Assembly (NCBI GenBank): GCA_937924905.1
Contig: CALDUK010000019.1
Span: 1 to 64,000, forward strand
DNA: 64,000 nucleotides
DNA from: an uncultured Paracoccaceae bacterium
GTDB lineage: Bacteria; Pseudomonadota; Alphaproteobacteria; Rhodobacterales; Rhodobacteraceae
Direction: 5' to 3'
Made by a program: the position numbers and the translations under genes
The notes under the pieces: model-generated
Told to the model about the DNA's origin: nothing
Database searches by the model: none
Seen by the model: the letters and a program-made list of their open reading frames with translations, nothing else
Part shown: piece after piece, positions 17,150 through 25,927 of the stretch
Layout: every line of letters starts with the position of its first letter
Position numbering within the stretch: position 1 is the first letter of the stretch

Positions 17150-17788
17150 TTAGCCCGAAAGCGCCGCGTCGAGAATTTCTTTCATCTCGTCATACGGCAT
17201 GTTGCTGTATTTGCGGCCATTGATGACGAAAGACGGCGTCGAGGTGATCGCGTCTTCTTCGGCGTTTTTCAGGTAATAGGCGTAAAGCGCCTGCGCATTG
17301 TCGGCATCCGTAAAGCAGCTGTCGAGCTGGGCGTCGGTGAGGCCTGCGGTTTTGCCGATGGTGCGCAACTGATCGACGATGTCCTGGGGCGAGCCCGCCT
17401 GGCTCCACTCGCGCTGTTTGCTGTAGATGATGTCGGCGATACCGAAGAAGCGGTTTTCGGCCCCGTCGCCACAGCGTGCAACAATCGCAGCCCAGAGACC
17501 GGGGCGGTCGAAATAGACATCGCGGTAGATAAAGTTGATCTTGCCGGTGTCGATGTAGTCGGCCTTGAGGCTTTTGAATGTGTCGGCGTGAAACGCGGCA
17601 CAATGCGGGCAGGTGAACGAAGCATATTCGATCACGGTCACCGTGGCATCCGGGTTGCCGATGGACATATCCTGGACCATCGAAGTGTCGATTTCAGCGG
17701 CCTCTTGCGCCCAAGCGGGAAGCCCGGCAAGCGCGCCGGTCGACGCAAGAGCAAGGGCAGCGAGCATCGTCTGTCTGCGGTTCATCAT
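17150..17788 (-). CDS. DsbA family thiol-disulfide protein, exported
   Basis: A 212-residue periplasmic thioredoxin-fold protein. An Arg-rich start (MMNRRQT) leads into a hydrophobic signal peptide ending near AWAQ. The active site is FTCPHCAAFH, a CPHC centre as in DsbA, and the cis-Pro loop is STPSFVINGRKY. It most likely oxidises or isomerises disulfides in secreted proteins. The frame is open further upstream, but starts at 17785-17788 give the complete signal peptide. It converges on lpxK with one base between stops. Confidence 0.88.
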   Translation of the reverse strand: MMNRRQTMLAALALASTGALAGLPAWAQEAAEIDTSMVQDMSIGNPDATVTVIEYASFTCPHCAAFHADTFKSLKADYIDTGKINFIYRDVYFDRPGLWAAIVARCGDGAENRFFGIADIIYSKQREWSQAGSPQDIVDQLRTIGKTAGLTDAQLDSCFTDADNAQALYAYYLKNAEEDAITSTPSFVINGRKYSNMPYDEMKEILDAALSG

Positions 17789-17801
17789 CTGGTTCCGTTC
17801 T

Positions 17802-18323
17802 TTAACGTTTGCTTTGAGATATGACATTGGCCCCCAACCGTTCAAGGGCTGCGCGCAAGTCACCGTCTTGCACAGTCTTGGCCGATTGCCGCACCTCGGG
17901 TGGGATAGGCGCGGGGGCACGGGGTTGTTTCGGGGCCGGATCGAACTGCGCACGCCCGTCGGCAAAACCAGAGGCGGCGGTTTGTGTGATCCGTACTTTT
18001 TGCACGGCCGCATAGCCGTAGCAGGCATTCACGCGGTCGCGGATGCGGTCTTTTTGCATTTCCAGCATGGGCGCTTCGGCACCGGTGGTCAGCAAGGTCA
18101 GGGTCGCGCCAAGCCCGCGCCCGTATTTCACGTCAACCGGGCGCGCAACGCGGGCGATATCGGGGCCCACGACTTCGGCCCAGTGGGTCAAAAGGCGCGA
18201 CACGGCAAAACCGCGCGCTTCGCCGCCCGCGCGAACGCGGGATGCAGCCAGCGCACTGGCGCGTTCGAAGCCTTTCATGCGGCGTTTGTTGCCCGGTTTG
18301 TAGGGCGTTTGCTTTCCTGCCAT
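17802..18323 (-). CDS. dciA: DUF721 protein, DciA-type replicative helicase loader
   Basis: A 173-residue protein with the DUF721 core in its first 110 residues, including LLTHWAEVVGPDIARVARPV and LTLLTTGAEAPMLEMQKDRI. The C-terminal third is Pro- and Ala-rich and looks disordered. DciA proteins help load the DnaB helicase in bacteria lacking DnaC. It is followed 13 nt later by the DsbA-like gene and is divergent from mutY, an arrangement I recall as common in Rhodobacteraceae. Confidence 0.8.
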   Translation of the reverse strand: MAGKQTPYKPGNKRRMKGFERASALAASRVRAGGEARGFAVSRLLTHWAEVVGPDIARVARPVDVKYGRGLGATLTLLTTGAEAPMLEMQKDRIRDRVNACYGYAAVQKVRITQTAASGFADGRAQFDPAPKQPRAPAPIPPEVRQSAKTVQDGDLRAALERLGANVISQSKR

Positions 18324-18386
18324 GGGATGGCATTCTAAACCTCACGGCCATCACTGCCAGTTCAAAAACACCGAGGGTCATAAAAA

Positions 18387-19445
18387 TTGAGTGAGACCGC
18401 GCTGCCCCAGGCTTTGCTGGATTGGTATGACATCCATGCGCGCGATCTGCCGTGGCGGACCAGCCCGGCGGATCGGCGCGCCGGTGTGGCCCCTGACCCC
18501 TATCATGTATGGTTGTCCGAAATCATGCTGCAACAGACGACCGTTGCAGCGGTGAAGGCATATTTCCTAAAGTTTACAAACCTTTGGCCCTGCGTGACCG
18601 ATCTGGCTGCTGCGCCGGATGACCGGGTCATGGGCGAATGGGCCGGGCTGGGATATTACGCGCGCGCCCGCAACCTGCTGAAATGCGCGCGCCATGTCAC
18701 GGACAGCCTGGGCGGGCGGTTTCCCGACACGCGCGAAGACTTGCTGACCCTGCCGGGGGTTGGGCCTTATACGGCGGCGGCGGTGGCTTCGATCGCGTTT
18801 GATCGGTCGGAAACCGTGGTCGACGGCAATGTCGAACGGGTAATGGCGCGGATGTTCGCCGTTGAGACGCCCTTGCCGCGCGCCAAGCCGGAGTTGACGG
18901 AAAAGGCCGCATCTTTGACGCCTTTGGCGCGACCCGGGGATTATGCGCAGGCCGTCATGGACCTGGGGGCCACCATCTGCACGCCGAAGGCGCCGGCCTG
19001 TGGTATTTGTCCCTGGATGCACGCCTGTCAGGGCAGAAAGGCGGGCATTCACGCGCGTCTGCCCGCGAAAGAGCCGAAAAAGGCCAAGCCGGTGCGATTG
19101 GGCATTGCCTATGTTGCGCGCCGCGAAGATGGGGCCTGGTTGCTGGAACGCCGCCCCGACAAAGGGCTTTTGGGCGGTATGCTGGGCTGGCCCGGCAGCG
19201 ATTGGGGCGCAGAGGCGACCGAAGCGCCCCCCCTGGACGCGGACTGGCGCGACCCCGGCGTCGACGTCCGCCATACGTTCACGCATTTTCACCTGAAACT
19301 GGCGCTGCGGGTCGCCGTTGTGGACAAGACGGCCACGCCCGCGCGGGGACAGTTCATCGATGCCGCCACGTTCCGCCGCAGCGATTTGCCGACGGTGATG
19401 CGCAAAGCATACGATCTTGTCGCAGCGTCGCTTATTGAAACCTGA
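18387..19445 (+). CDS. mutY: A/G-specific adenine glycosylase MutY
   Basis: Removes adenine mispaired with 8-oxoguanine. The 352-residue protein has the helix-hairpin-helix region (LPGVGPYTAAAVASIAFD, catalytic Asp just after in VDGNVERVMARMF), the iron-sulfur ligands in CTPKAPACGICPWMHAC, and a C-terminal NUDIX-like domain (WLLERRPDKGLLGGMLGWPG). Translation seems to begin at TTG 18387, since no ATG or GTG in frame keeps the conserved N-terminus; a GTG at 18391 is out of frame. Confidence 0.93.
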   Translation: MSETALPQALLDWYDIHARDLPWRTSPADRRAGVAPDPYHVWLSEIMLQQTTVAAVKAYFLKFTNLWPCVTDLAAAPDDRVMGEWAGLGYYARARNLLKCARHVTDSLGGRFPDTREDLLTLPGVGPYTAAAVASIAFDRSETVVDGNVERVMARMFAVETPLPRAKPELTEKAASLTPLARPGDYAQAVMDLGATICTPKAPACGICPWMHACQGRKAGIHARLPAKEPKKAKPVRLGIAYVARREDGAWLLERRPDKGLLGGMLGWPGSDWGAEATEAPPLDADWRDPGVDVRHTFTHFHLKLALRVAVVDKTATPARGQFIDAATFRRSDLPTVMRKAYDLVAASLIET

Positions 19446-19470
19446 ACGATTTCCGCGTTTCCTTGCGCCC

Positions 19471-20592
19471 ATGACCCGCACCGTTTTGAAAGACGCTTTG
19501 CCCTTCTGGGGTTCGCTTTTGCTTATTCCCCTGGCCTGGGCTGGTGCTGTCTGGGGCGGATGGTCGGTTTTGCTGGTTGTGCTTGGGTCCTGGGTGATGG
19601 TGTCTGTGCTGGACGCCGTGACCGGGCTGAACACCAACGATCAGGACCCCATGCGCCCGGACGCGGGCTTGGTCTGGTATCGGTTGATCACCTGGGTCTG
19701 GCCGTTCGTTCAGGGCGTCACGGTTTTCGGTATTATTGCCTATGTCACCGCACGCGGTCATCTGGGCCTGTTCGAGATGATTGGGCTGGGTGTCAGCCTT
19801 GGCATTCTGTCGGGCGCGATTGGCATTGTGTATGCCCATGAGCTGATTCATCAGAAAGGGCGGGGCGAGCGTTGGCTGGGCGATATCCTGATGGGGATGG
19901 CGCTGTACGGGCATTTCCGAACCGAACATTTGCGGGTGCATCATCGGTATGTCTGCACACCGAAAGATCCGGCGACAGCGCTTTACAACGAAGGGTTTTA
20001 CCGGTTTTTCCCGCGTGTCGTTCGCGCATCCTTTGCTTCGGCCTGGGCGGCTGAGGCCGCGCTTTTGGCGCGGAAGGGCTTGCCGGTCTGGCACCGGTCA
20101 AACCCGTTCTGGCGCTATGGGGCGTTCCAGGTGGGGTTTCTGGCGCTGGCGTTCTGGCTGGGGGGCTGGGCCGGTCTGGCGTTGTTTCTGCTGCACGCCT
20201 TTGTGGCGGTCTGGCAGTTGGAACTGGTGAATTACATCGAACACTATGGCCTGACACGCAAACATCTGGGCGACGGCGCATATGAGCATACGCAACCGCA
20301 TCACAGCTGGAATGCGTCGCATCGCGCGTCGAACTGGTTGCTGATCAACCTGCAACGGCATTCGGATCATCATTACAAGCCCGACCGGCGGTTTCCTCTT
20401 TTGCAAACCTGGGGCCCCGACACGGCCCCGCAATTGCCCTATGGCTATGCTGTGATGGGCACCTTGGCGATGATCCCGCCCCTGTGGCGACGGCGGATGA
20501 ACCCGCGCGTGCGCGCCTGGCGGGCCGCGTTCTATCCTGAGATTGCGGATTGGGGGCCATACAAGCTGGCCACCAACCCGATGCCGCGCTAG
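19471..20592 (+). CDS. alkB: Alkane 1-monooxygenase (AlkB-type membrane di-iron hydroxylase)
   Basis: A 373-residue integral membrane hydroxylase for medium- or long-chain alkanes or acyl chains. All histidine boxes are present: HELIH, HLRVHHRY, the AlkB signature NYIEHYGL, and LQRHSDHH; HSWNASH is also conserved. The first third carries paired membrane helices. ATG 19471 is preferred over an earlier in-frame ATG lying within mutY. No rubredoxin or rubredoxin reductase gene is in the window, so the electron donors must lie elsewhere. Confidence 0.88.
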   Translation: MTRTVLKDALPFWGSLLLIPLAWAGAVWGGWSVLLVVLGSWVMVSVLDAVTGLNTNDQDPMRPDAGLVWYRLITWVWPFVQGVTVFGIIAYVTARGHLGLFEMIGLGVSLGILSGAIGIVYAHELIHQKGRGERWLGDILMGMALYGHFRTEHLRVHHRYVCTPKDPATALYNEGFYRFFPRVVRASFASAWAAEAALLARKGLPVWHRSNPFWRYGAFQVGFLALAFWLGGWAGLALFLLHAFVAVWQLELVNYIEHYGLTRKHLGDGAYEHTQPHHSWNASHRASNWLLINLQRHSDHHYKPDRRFPLLQTWGPDTAPQLPYGYAVMGTLAMIPPLWRRRMNPRVRAWRAAFYPEIADWGPYKLATNPMPR

Positions 20593-20627
20593 GGCTGTGC
20601 CCGGGTCTTGCAAAAGGAGAACGCCCG

Positions 20628-20708
20628 ATGAGCGATTTGATATTCTGGATCGTCGTGCTTGTGGTGCTGTTCTTTGGGTTTCGCTGGTTGCAGAACCGGA
20701 AGAAGTGA
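20628..20708 (+). CDS. 26-residue single-helix membrane peptide downstream of alkB
   Basis: A very short gene with a strong ribosome site, AAGGAGAA, 6 nt before the ATG. The product opens with MSDLIFWIVVLVVLFFGF, a single hydrophobic helix, and ends in a basic tail RWLQNRKK, as in small inner-membrane proteins with the tail in the cytoplasm. It lies 35 nt after the alkB stop and is probably cotranscribed. It could be an AlkB accessory peptide; that is inference from position. Confidence 0.6.
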   Translation: MSDLIFWIVVLVVLFFGFRWLQNRKK

Positions 20709-20724
20709 CCGGGCACAGGCTGGC

Positions 20725-21495
20725 TTACGCCAACCGGTCGCACAACGCCTGATGCAAAGCGCCATTGGCGGCCAGGACGCCCTGGGTCTGGCGCGCGGGG
20801 CTGTTGAACCGCAAAGCCCCCCCGTGGCGGTCGGTGACTTTGGCACCCGCTTCGGCCGCGATCAGCGCGCCTGCCGCAATGTCCCATTCCCAGGCCGGGC
20901 GTAGTGTGATCATCGCATCAAACCGCCCTTCGCCCACAAGCGCCATCCGGTAGGCAAGCGAGGGACGGAAATGCCGATCAACCTGTGGCGGGCCGTCTTT
21001 CCAGAACGCGTGCTGGAAACTGACCTTGGGGCTGAGGATGGTCGCGCCGTCCAGCACGGCGTTGGCGCTGGCCCGCAGAGGCGCGCCATTCAGCGTGGCC
21101 CCCTGCCCCGGTGCGGCAAGGTACATTTTATCGCGTACCGGCAGATAGACGCAGGCGGCAATAGGTGTGCCGTCTTCGACAATGGCCAGCGAATGCGCCC
21201 AGGTTTGTTCACCGGCCACAAACGACCGGGTGCCGTCGATGGGGTCAATGATGAACACGCGTTTGGCGGCCAGCCGTTCGGTGTTGTCTTCGGCTTCTTC
21301 GCTGACCCATCCGTAGTCGGGGCGCGCCGCCAGAAGCCGTTCGTTCAGATGGGTGTCGACGGCAAAATCCGCCTCGCTGACCGGGTCGTCGCCGCCTTTG
21401 TCCCAGACCTTGGGGTCATCGCGCCAGAACCCGCGTGCGATTTCGCCCGCTTCGCGCGCTGCTGTTTCAAGAAGCGCAAGGTCACTCTCCGGCAA
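20725..21495 (-). CDS. Inositol monophosphatase family protein, CysQ-like
   Basis: A 256-residue Mg-dependent, Li-sensitive type phosphatase. The metal-binding sequences are WVSEEAEDN, IIDPIDGTRSFVAG and the C-terminal WEWDIAAGALIAAEAGA. The substrate may be 3'-phosphoadenosine 5'-phosphate or inositol or histidinol phosphates; the sequence alone does not decide. Its start overlaps the end of pmbA by 14 nt, so the two form one unit. Confidence 0.85.
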   Translation of the reverse strand: MPESDLALLETAAREAGEIARGFWRDDPKVWDKGGDDPVSEADFAVDTHLNERLLAARPDYGWVSEEAEDNTERLAAKRVFIIDPIDGTRSFVAGEQTWAHSLAIVEDGTPIAACVYLPVRDKMYLAAPGQGATLNGAPLRASANAVLDGATILSPKVSFQHAFWKDGPPQVDRHFRPSLAYRMALVGEGRFDAMITLRPAWEWDIAAGALIAAEAGAKVTDRHGGALRFNSPARQTQGVLAANGALHQALCDRLA

Positions 21496-22828
21496 TCGTC
21501 AGACCCTCGACCAGAAGCGACGGCACGATGCGCGACAGATAGGTCCGCGCGTCATTCGCGGGTGTGATGCCCGACAGCATCTGGTGCAGGTTGCCCGCAA
21601 TCGTGCATTCGTTGACGGGATAGGCGATCTGGCCGTTTTCCACCCAGAATCCGCTGGCCCCGCGCGAATAGTCGCCCGTTGTCGGGTTGATCGAGCTGCC
21701 GATGAGCGACGTCACCAGAAGGCCTGTGCCCATCTCGGCCAGCAATGCGTCGCGGCTGAGCGTGCCCTGGGTCAGCGCCACATTGGTCAGACCGGGCGAC
21801 GGTGGGGCCGATGGTCCGCGCCCAGCGCTGGCGGTGCTGGACAGGCCCAGTTGGCGCGCGGTCGCCAGATCCAATGTCCAGCCTTGCAGCACGCCGTCTT
21901 CGACAATCTTGCGGGCGCGGGTCGGCAGACCTTCGGCGTCAAAGGGTTTCGAGCCTGAGACGCGGGCGCGGTGCGGGTCTTCGGTCAGATCGAGACCTTT
22001 GGGTAAGACCTGTTCGCCATTCTTGTCGCGCAACCACGAGCTGCCGCGTGCGATCATGCTGCCATTGGCGGCGGCCAGAAGATGACCGATCAGGCCCGAC
22101 GAAATGCGTTCGTCATAGACCACGGGATAGGCGCCAGTGGGTGGCTTTTTCGCCCCCTTGCGCGCCAAGGTGCGGTCGGCGGCCAAAGCGCCGATGTCTT
22201 CGGGCGTCGGCAGATCGGCGGCGTAAATGCGGCCTTCGCCTGCATAGTCGCGTTCCATCTCGGTGCCATCGCCCGTAATCGCAACGCAATAGACACCGTG
22301 GCTGCTGCGGGCATAGCCGCCGGAAAACCCGTTGGTGGCAGCAAGATGCATTTCGGTCCGCGAAAAAGAGGCCGCCGCACTTTCGACCTTGCTGATGCCT
22401 TTGACGCCCAGCGCGGTGGCTTCGGCGCGTGTCGCGGCATCCTGAAGATGCGCAGGCATCGGTTCCGGGCTGTCGTCGACAAGATCAAGCGCATCCAGAT
22501 CCCAGCTTGTCGCCAGCTGATCCGGCTGGGCGAGGCCGATATGCGGGTCTTCGGGGGCAATTCTGGCCATCGCCACCGCGCGGTCGGCAATTTCGGTGAT
22601 GGTCGACGCGCTGGCGTCTGACGCGGCTACGCAGGCCTGACGTTGACCGATCAGCGCGCGCAGGCCGATTTCGACGCCTTCGGCACGTTCGGCATGTTCC
22701 AGCGCCCCTTCGCGGACATCAATCGAAAGCGAGCGGCCTTCGGTTGCAATAGCGTCGGCACTTTCTGCGCCAGCGGCCTTGGCCGCCTGCAACATCTGTT
22801 CGGTCAGCTTGGCAAGCTTGGTCATCAA
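21482..22828 (-). CDS. pmbA: TldD/PmbA (TldE) family metalloprotease subunit
   Basis: A 448-residue member of the TldD/PmbA family. In the TldD-TldE complex, TldD carries the zinc site and this subunit (PmbA, TldE) completes the fold. It lacks the HExxxH metal motif, as expected for PmbA. Features include FSRTEMHLAATNGFSGGYAR and the C-terminal GASGFWVENGQIAYPVNE. The complex degrades unfolded peptides, matures microcin-like peptides and stabilises gyrase in E. coli. No tldD partner is in the window. Confidence 0.88.
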   Translation of the reverse strand: MMTKLAKLTEQMLQAAKAAGAESADAIATEGRSLSIDVREGALEHAERAEGVEIGLRALIGQRQACVAASDASASTITEIADRAVAMARIAPEDPHIGLAQPDQLATSWDLDALDLVDDSPEPMPAHLQDAATRAEATALGVKGISKVESAAASFSRTEMHLAATNGFSGGYARSSHGVYCVAITGDGTEMERDYAGEGRIYAADLPTPEDIGALAADRTLARKGAKKPPTGAYPVVYDERISSGLIGHLLAAANGSMIARGSSWLRDKNGEQVLPKGLDLTEDPHRARVSGSKPFDAEGLPTRARKIVEDGVLQGWTLDLATARQLGLSSTASAGRGPSAPPSPGLTNVALTQGTLSRDALLAEMGTGLLVTSLIGSSINPTTGDYSRGASGFWVENGQIAYPVNECTIAGNLHQMLSGITPANDARTYLSRIVPSLLVEGLTIAGE

Positions 22829-22903
22829 GAAAAATCCCGGAGCACATCCATGCCCCGGGACGTAATCCTTTGGCCTGTCGGCTTCAAGGAAAAGCCGGGG
22901 CCT

Positions 22904-24409
22904 TTAGCGAATGCGCTGACCGTTGGCCAAGACCGATCCGTCTTCCCGGACCATGATCCTGGAAACCAGCGTGTCGGGCACATCCGTTGGACGGGTGAAA
23001 AGACCCATCATCATGCGTGCGCCCATCGCCTGTTCGGCGGGCAAAAGCCCCATGTTCACCAGCGTGTCCAAAAGGCCATTGCCCCCGGTCAGCATCAGGT
23101 CGATCGCGCCGACCGGCATTGGCACGTCGCCTTCATTGTTAAAGGTGAACGCGCCCTCGCCTGTCAGTTCGGTCCCCGCAAGGGTCAAGAGAAGTTGGTT
23201 GATATTCAGGCTTTCCAGCTCGCCCGGGGTGCCTGTCATTTCTTCGGCAAACTCGGGCGCAAAGATATCTTGCGTCATCTTGCCGGTGCCTGCGATGTCG
23301 ACTACCAGATTGGCCGGATCGCGTGGAATTTGGCCGGTTGGGTCGAACATGCCCCAAAGGATCTGGTCGATCTCGAGCCCTGTCAGGTTCAGTTGCATCG
23401 CAAAGTCCTGAACATCATCCGATGGCACGACCGGCATCAGAACGCGCCCGCCGGTTTCTGCCATTTTGAATGTCAGTGGCGGCAGGGGAATAGCCGACCC
23501 GCCAATGGACAGGGTCACGTCTTTGGCCAGGTTGGCGTAATTGATGCCATCGGTGTCGGTCTTGATGTCGAATGTGCCCGAAGATACCGCAGCCGCCAGT
23601 TCGAACGACCCGTCTTCACCGTCCACCGCGACTGTATATGTCAGCGGACCGTGGCTGGCCTGGCCTTCGGTGGTGTTGCCCGCCGCGATGGCATCGGCAA
23701 ACGAATTTGCAAACGTCTGTGGGGCAACCGTGCCCCCATAGACGCCGTTCATATCCTGTGCTTCGAAGGCAAGATTGAAGGGGCCCTCGTCGGGGATGTC
23801 GATATCGATGGTGCCCGAGAGTGTTTCAACGTCAAAGGTCGCGTCATAGTCGCGGATCGTTCCGCCGCCCGTAAATTCTGACACAGCTTTCACGCCGGAC
23901 GCCTGCATGTTGAGGATCATGCCCAAATCGGCTGTGTCGTCAGGCAGTTTGACTTGCATCTCACCCAAAGCAATGGACGCGGCTGTAAAGTCGTACCGGA
24001 TCTCTTCGGGTATACCGGTCACAAGGGTTTTCATGTCGGATTGCGACAGGGACAGTTCGACGTCGACCGGGTCCTCGTCTTCGAAGGTGGCCAGAACGCG
24101 CACCGGAATGGTCTGGGGGTATATGATCTGGACCGAGCCATCGCCCATTTCGCGGAACGTCGCGCCGCCGACGTCGACGCGCAGCGTGCCTTCGGGCAAA
24201 ACAGCCCCGGCTGAAAATCCTTCGACGATCAGGTCGTTGCCGTTGCGTGTCTGGCTGGTGACCTTTGCGGTCAGCCCATAGGCCTGCATTTGGCGTATCT
24301 GATCCTCTAGCACCTGTTCCGCTGTCAGGTCGGCCAGGGCCGGAACGGCTGCAAGCATGGCAAGTGTCGAGGTAAGCGTCAGTAAACGGGGCGATTGCAT
24401 AATCTTCAT
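22904..24409 (-). CDS. DUF2125 domain protein, exported
   Basis: A 501-residue protein with a signal peptide (MKIMQSPRLLTLTSTLAMLA, cleavage near PALA) and a repetitive beta-rich body of short hydrophobic strands. It matches the general look of DUF2125, which is confined to alphaproteobacteria and related in fold to lipid-binding AsmA or YdgA-like proteins. It is unusually acidic. It is monocistronic here, with a possible hairpin after the stop. Function unknown; a periplasmic or outer-membrane assembly role is conceivable. Confidence 0.75.
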   Translation of the reverse strand: MKIMQSPRLLTLTSTLAMLAAVPALADLTAEQVLEDQIRQMQAYGLTAKVTSQTRNGNDLIVEGFSAGAVLPEGTLRVDVGGATFREMGDGSVQIIYPQTIPVRVLATFEDEDPVDVELSLSQSDMKTLVTGIPEEIRYDFTAASIALGEMQVKLPDDTADLGMILNMQASGVKAVSEFTGGGTIRDYDATFDVETLSGTIDIDIPDEGPFNLAFEAQDMNGVYGGTVAPQTFANSFADAIAAGNTTEGQASHGPLTYTVAVDGEDGSFELAAAVSSGTFDIKTDTDGINYANLAKDVTLSIGGSAIPLPPLTFKMAETGGRVLMPVVPSDDVQDFAMQLNLTGLEIDQILWGMFDPTGQIPRDPANLVVDIAGTGKMTQDIFAPEFAEEMTGTPGELESLNINQLLLTLAGTELTGEGAFTFNNEGDVPMPVGAIDLMLTGGNGLLDTLVNMGLLPAEQAMGARMMMGLFTRPTDVPDTLVSRIMVREDGSVLANGQRIR

Positions 24410-24547
24410 CCGGTCTGGTTGGCTTGGGTCGAATTATCGTCAACATTGATGGCCGCAAAACGCGGGTCAAGGAAAGGCTGTCACGCGTCCAAGAGACGGG
24501 CTATGCGTGCTTTTGATAGCACGAAACAAGGCGAAAAGGAGGCCGAA

Positions 24548-25297
24548 ATGTCAGTTCAAGGCAAAACTGTGGTCGTTACCGGGGCCAGCCGGGGGATGGG
24601 CGAGGCCACCGCTGAGGTGTTCGGCGCTGCCGGGGCAAATGTTGTGCTGTTGGCGCGCGGGATTGAGGCGACCACAAAAATCGCCGAGCGGATTGGAGAC
24701 AACGCTATGGCAATTGCCTGTGATGTCAGTGACTTTGCGTCGGTTCAGGCCGCGATTGACGCCGCCGAAGCGCGGTTCGGACCCGTCGAGGTTTTGATCA
24801 ACAATGCAGGCGCGCTTGAGCCGATCTCGCATTTGATGAATGCCGATCCCGAGGCCTGGGGCAAGATCATAGATATCAATCTGAAAGGCGTATTTTACGG
24901 CATGCGCGCGGTGCTTCCGGGCATGGTGGCGCGCGGCGACGGCACTATTCTGACGATTTCGTCAGGTGCCGCCCACGGCCCGGTTGAAGCCTGGTCGCAG
25001 TATTGTTCGTCCAAGGCAGGGGCCGCCATGCTGACGCGCTGTGTCGACAAGGAAAACGGCGCGGCCGGCATTCGCGCCATGGGCTTGTCGCCGGGCACGG
25101 TCGCGACGCAGATGCAAAAAGAGATCAAGGCCAGCGGCATCAATCCGGTCAGCCAGCTTGACTGGTCGGATCACGTTCCGCCCGAATGGCCAGCGCGCGC
25201 GCTGTTGTGGATGTGCAGCCCCGACGCAGACGGATTTGTCGGCACCGAGATTTCATTGCGCGACGATGACATTCGCCGCCGTGTGGGGCTGGTGTGA
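24548..25297 (+). CDS. Short-chain dehydrogenase/reductase
   Basis: A 249-residue classical SDR with the cofactor motif VTGASRGMGEA, the NNAG strand motif (LINNAGAL), and the catalytic Ser-Tyr-Lys in ISSGAAHGP and YCSSKAG. A strong AAGGAGG precedes the ATG at 24548; the frame is open upstream without a better start. The stop overlaps the start of a crotonase-fold gene by 4 nt (GTGA), implying a shared acyl or hydroxyacyl substrate. Confidence 0.87.
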   Translation: MSVQGKTVVVTGASRGMGEATAEVFGAAGANVVLLARGIEATTKIAERIGDNAMAIACDVSDFASVQAAIDAAEARFGPVEVLINNAGALEPISHLMNADPEAWGKIIDINLKGVFYGMRAVLPGMVARGDGTILTISSGAAHGPVEAWSQYCSSKAGAAMLTRCVDKENGAAGIRAMGLSPGTVATQMQKEIKASGINPVSQLDWSDHVPPEWPARALLWMCSPDADGFVGTEISLRDDDIRRRVGLV

Positions 25298-25902
25298 TTG
25301 AAGCGGCGCGCGAGGGGGCCTGCCTGACGCTGACATTGAACCGGCCCGAAAAGGCCAATGCGTTGACGCGCGAGATGCTTGTCAGCCTGACCGACGCAGT
25401 CGGGACCGCCGGGCGCGACGACACCTGCAAGGTGGTTGTACTGACCGGGGCGGGCAAGGTGTTTTCAGCCGGGGCCGATCTGGACGCCGCGCGCGCAGGT
25501 CTGGCCACCGACCCGGTGTGGGAGCTTTTGTCAGGCGCTGTGGCGGCTTTGCCTTGCCTGACCATCGCGGCTTTGAACGGGACGGCGGCGGGCGGTTCGA
25601 TGGGCATGGTGCTGGCCTGTGATCTGCGCGTTGCGGTCCCGGAGGCCAAGCTGTTTTATCCGGTGATGAAACTGGGGTTTTTGCCGCAACCGTCGGACCC
25701 TGTGCGCTTGCGGGCACTGGTGGGGCCGGCGCGTGCCAAGCTGATCTTGATGGGCGGGGCAAAGGTTACGGCGGACGAGGCGCTGACGATGGGACTGGTC
25801 GACCGGGTTACGCCGGATGTTCTGGGCCAAGCGCAGGCGTTGGCGGGCAACGCATTGGCAGCCGAACGCGGGCATGTTCAGGCGATCAAGCGGATGGCCT
25901 GA
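25294..25902 (+). CDS. Enoyl-CoA hydratase/isomerase fold protein, short and lacking both hydratase glutamates
   Basis: A 202-residue crotonase-fold protein starting at GTG in a 4-nt overlap with the SDR. The oxyanion-hole strands are present (FSAGADLDAA; NGTAAGGSMGMVLACD), so it should still bind acyl-CoA. Aligned without gaps to mitochondrial enoyl-CoA hydratase, the two catalytic Glu positions are Gly (in GGSMGMVLACD) and Val (in LFYPVMKLG). The C-terminal trimerisation helices, about 50 residues, are absent. A hydratase is therefore unlikely; isomerase, thioesterase or other crotonase chemistry, or acyl-CoA binding only, are alternatives. Confidence 0.8.
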   Translation: MIEAAREGACLTLTLNRPEKANALTREMLVSLTDAVGTAGRDDTCKVVVLTGAGKVFSAGADLDAARAGLATDPVWELLSGAVAALPCLTIAALNGTAAGGSMGMVLACDLRVAVPEAKLFYPVMKLGFLPQPSDPVRLRALVGPARAKLILMGGAKVTADEALTMGLVDRVTPDVLGQAQALAGNALAAERGHVQAIKRMA

Positions 25903-25920
25903 CGGGCGATCCCGCCCGTC
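25901..25920. terminator. Hairpin between convergent genes
   Basis: GACGGGC (25901-25907) pairs perfectly with GCCCGTC (25914-25920) around a 6-nt loop, starting in the crotonase stop codon. The T-content after it is modest (GTGTTCTTC), so termination may be only partial. It would serve the rightward transcript and, with no T-run, less clearly the leftward one. Confidence 0.5.
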
Positions 25921-25927
25921 GTGTTCT

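Noticed and set aside
22835-22860. Hairpin-like sequence after the DUF2125 gene
   Set aside because: The stem TCCCGG/CCGGGA is short and has no T-run, so I did not list it as a terminator.
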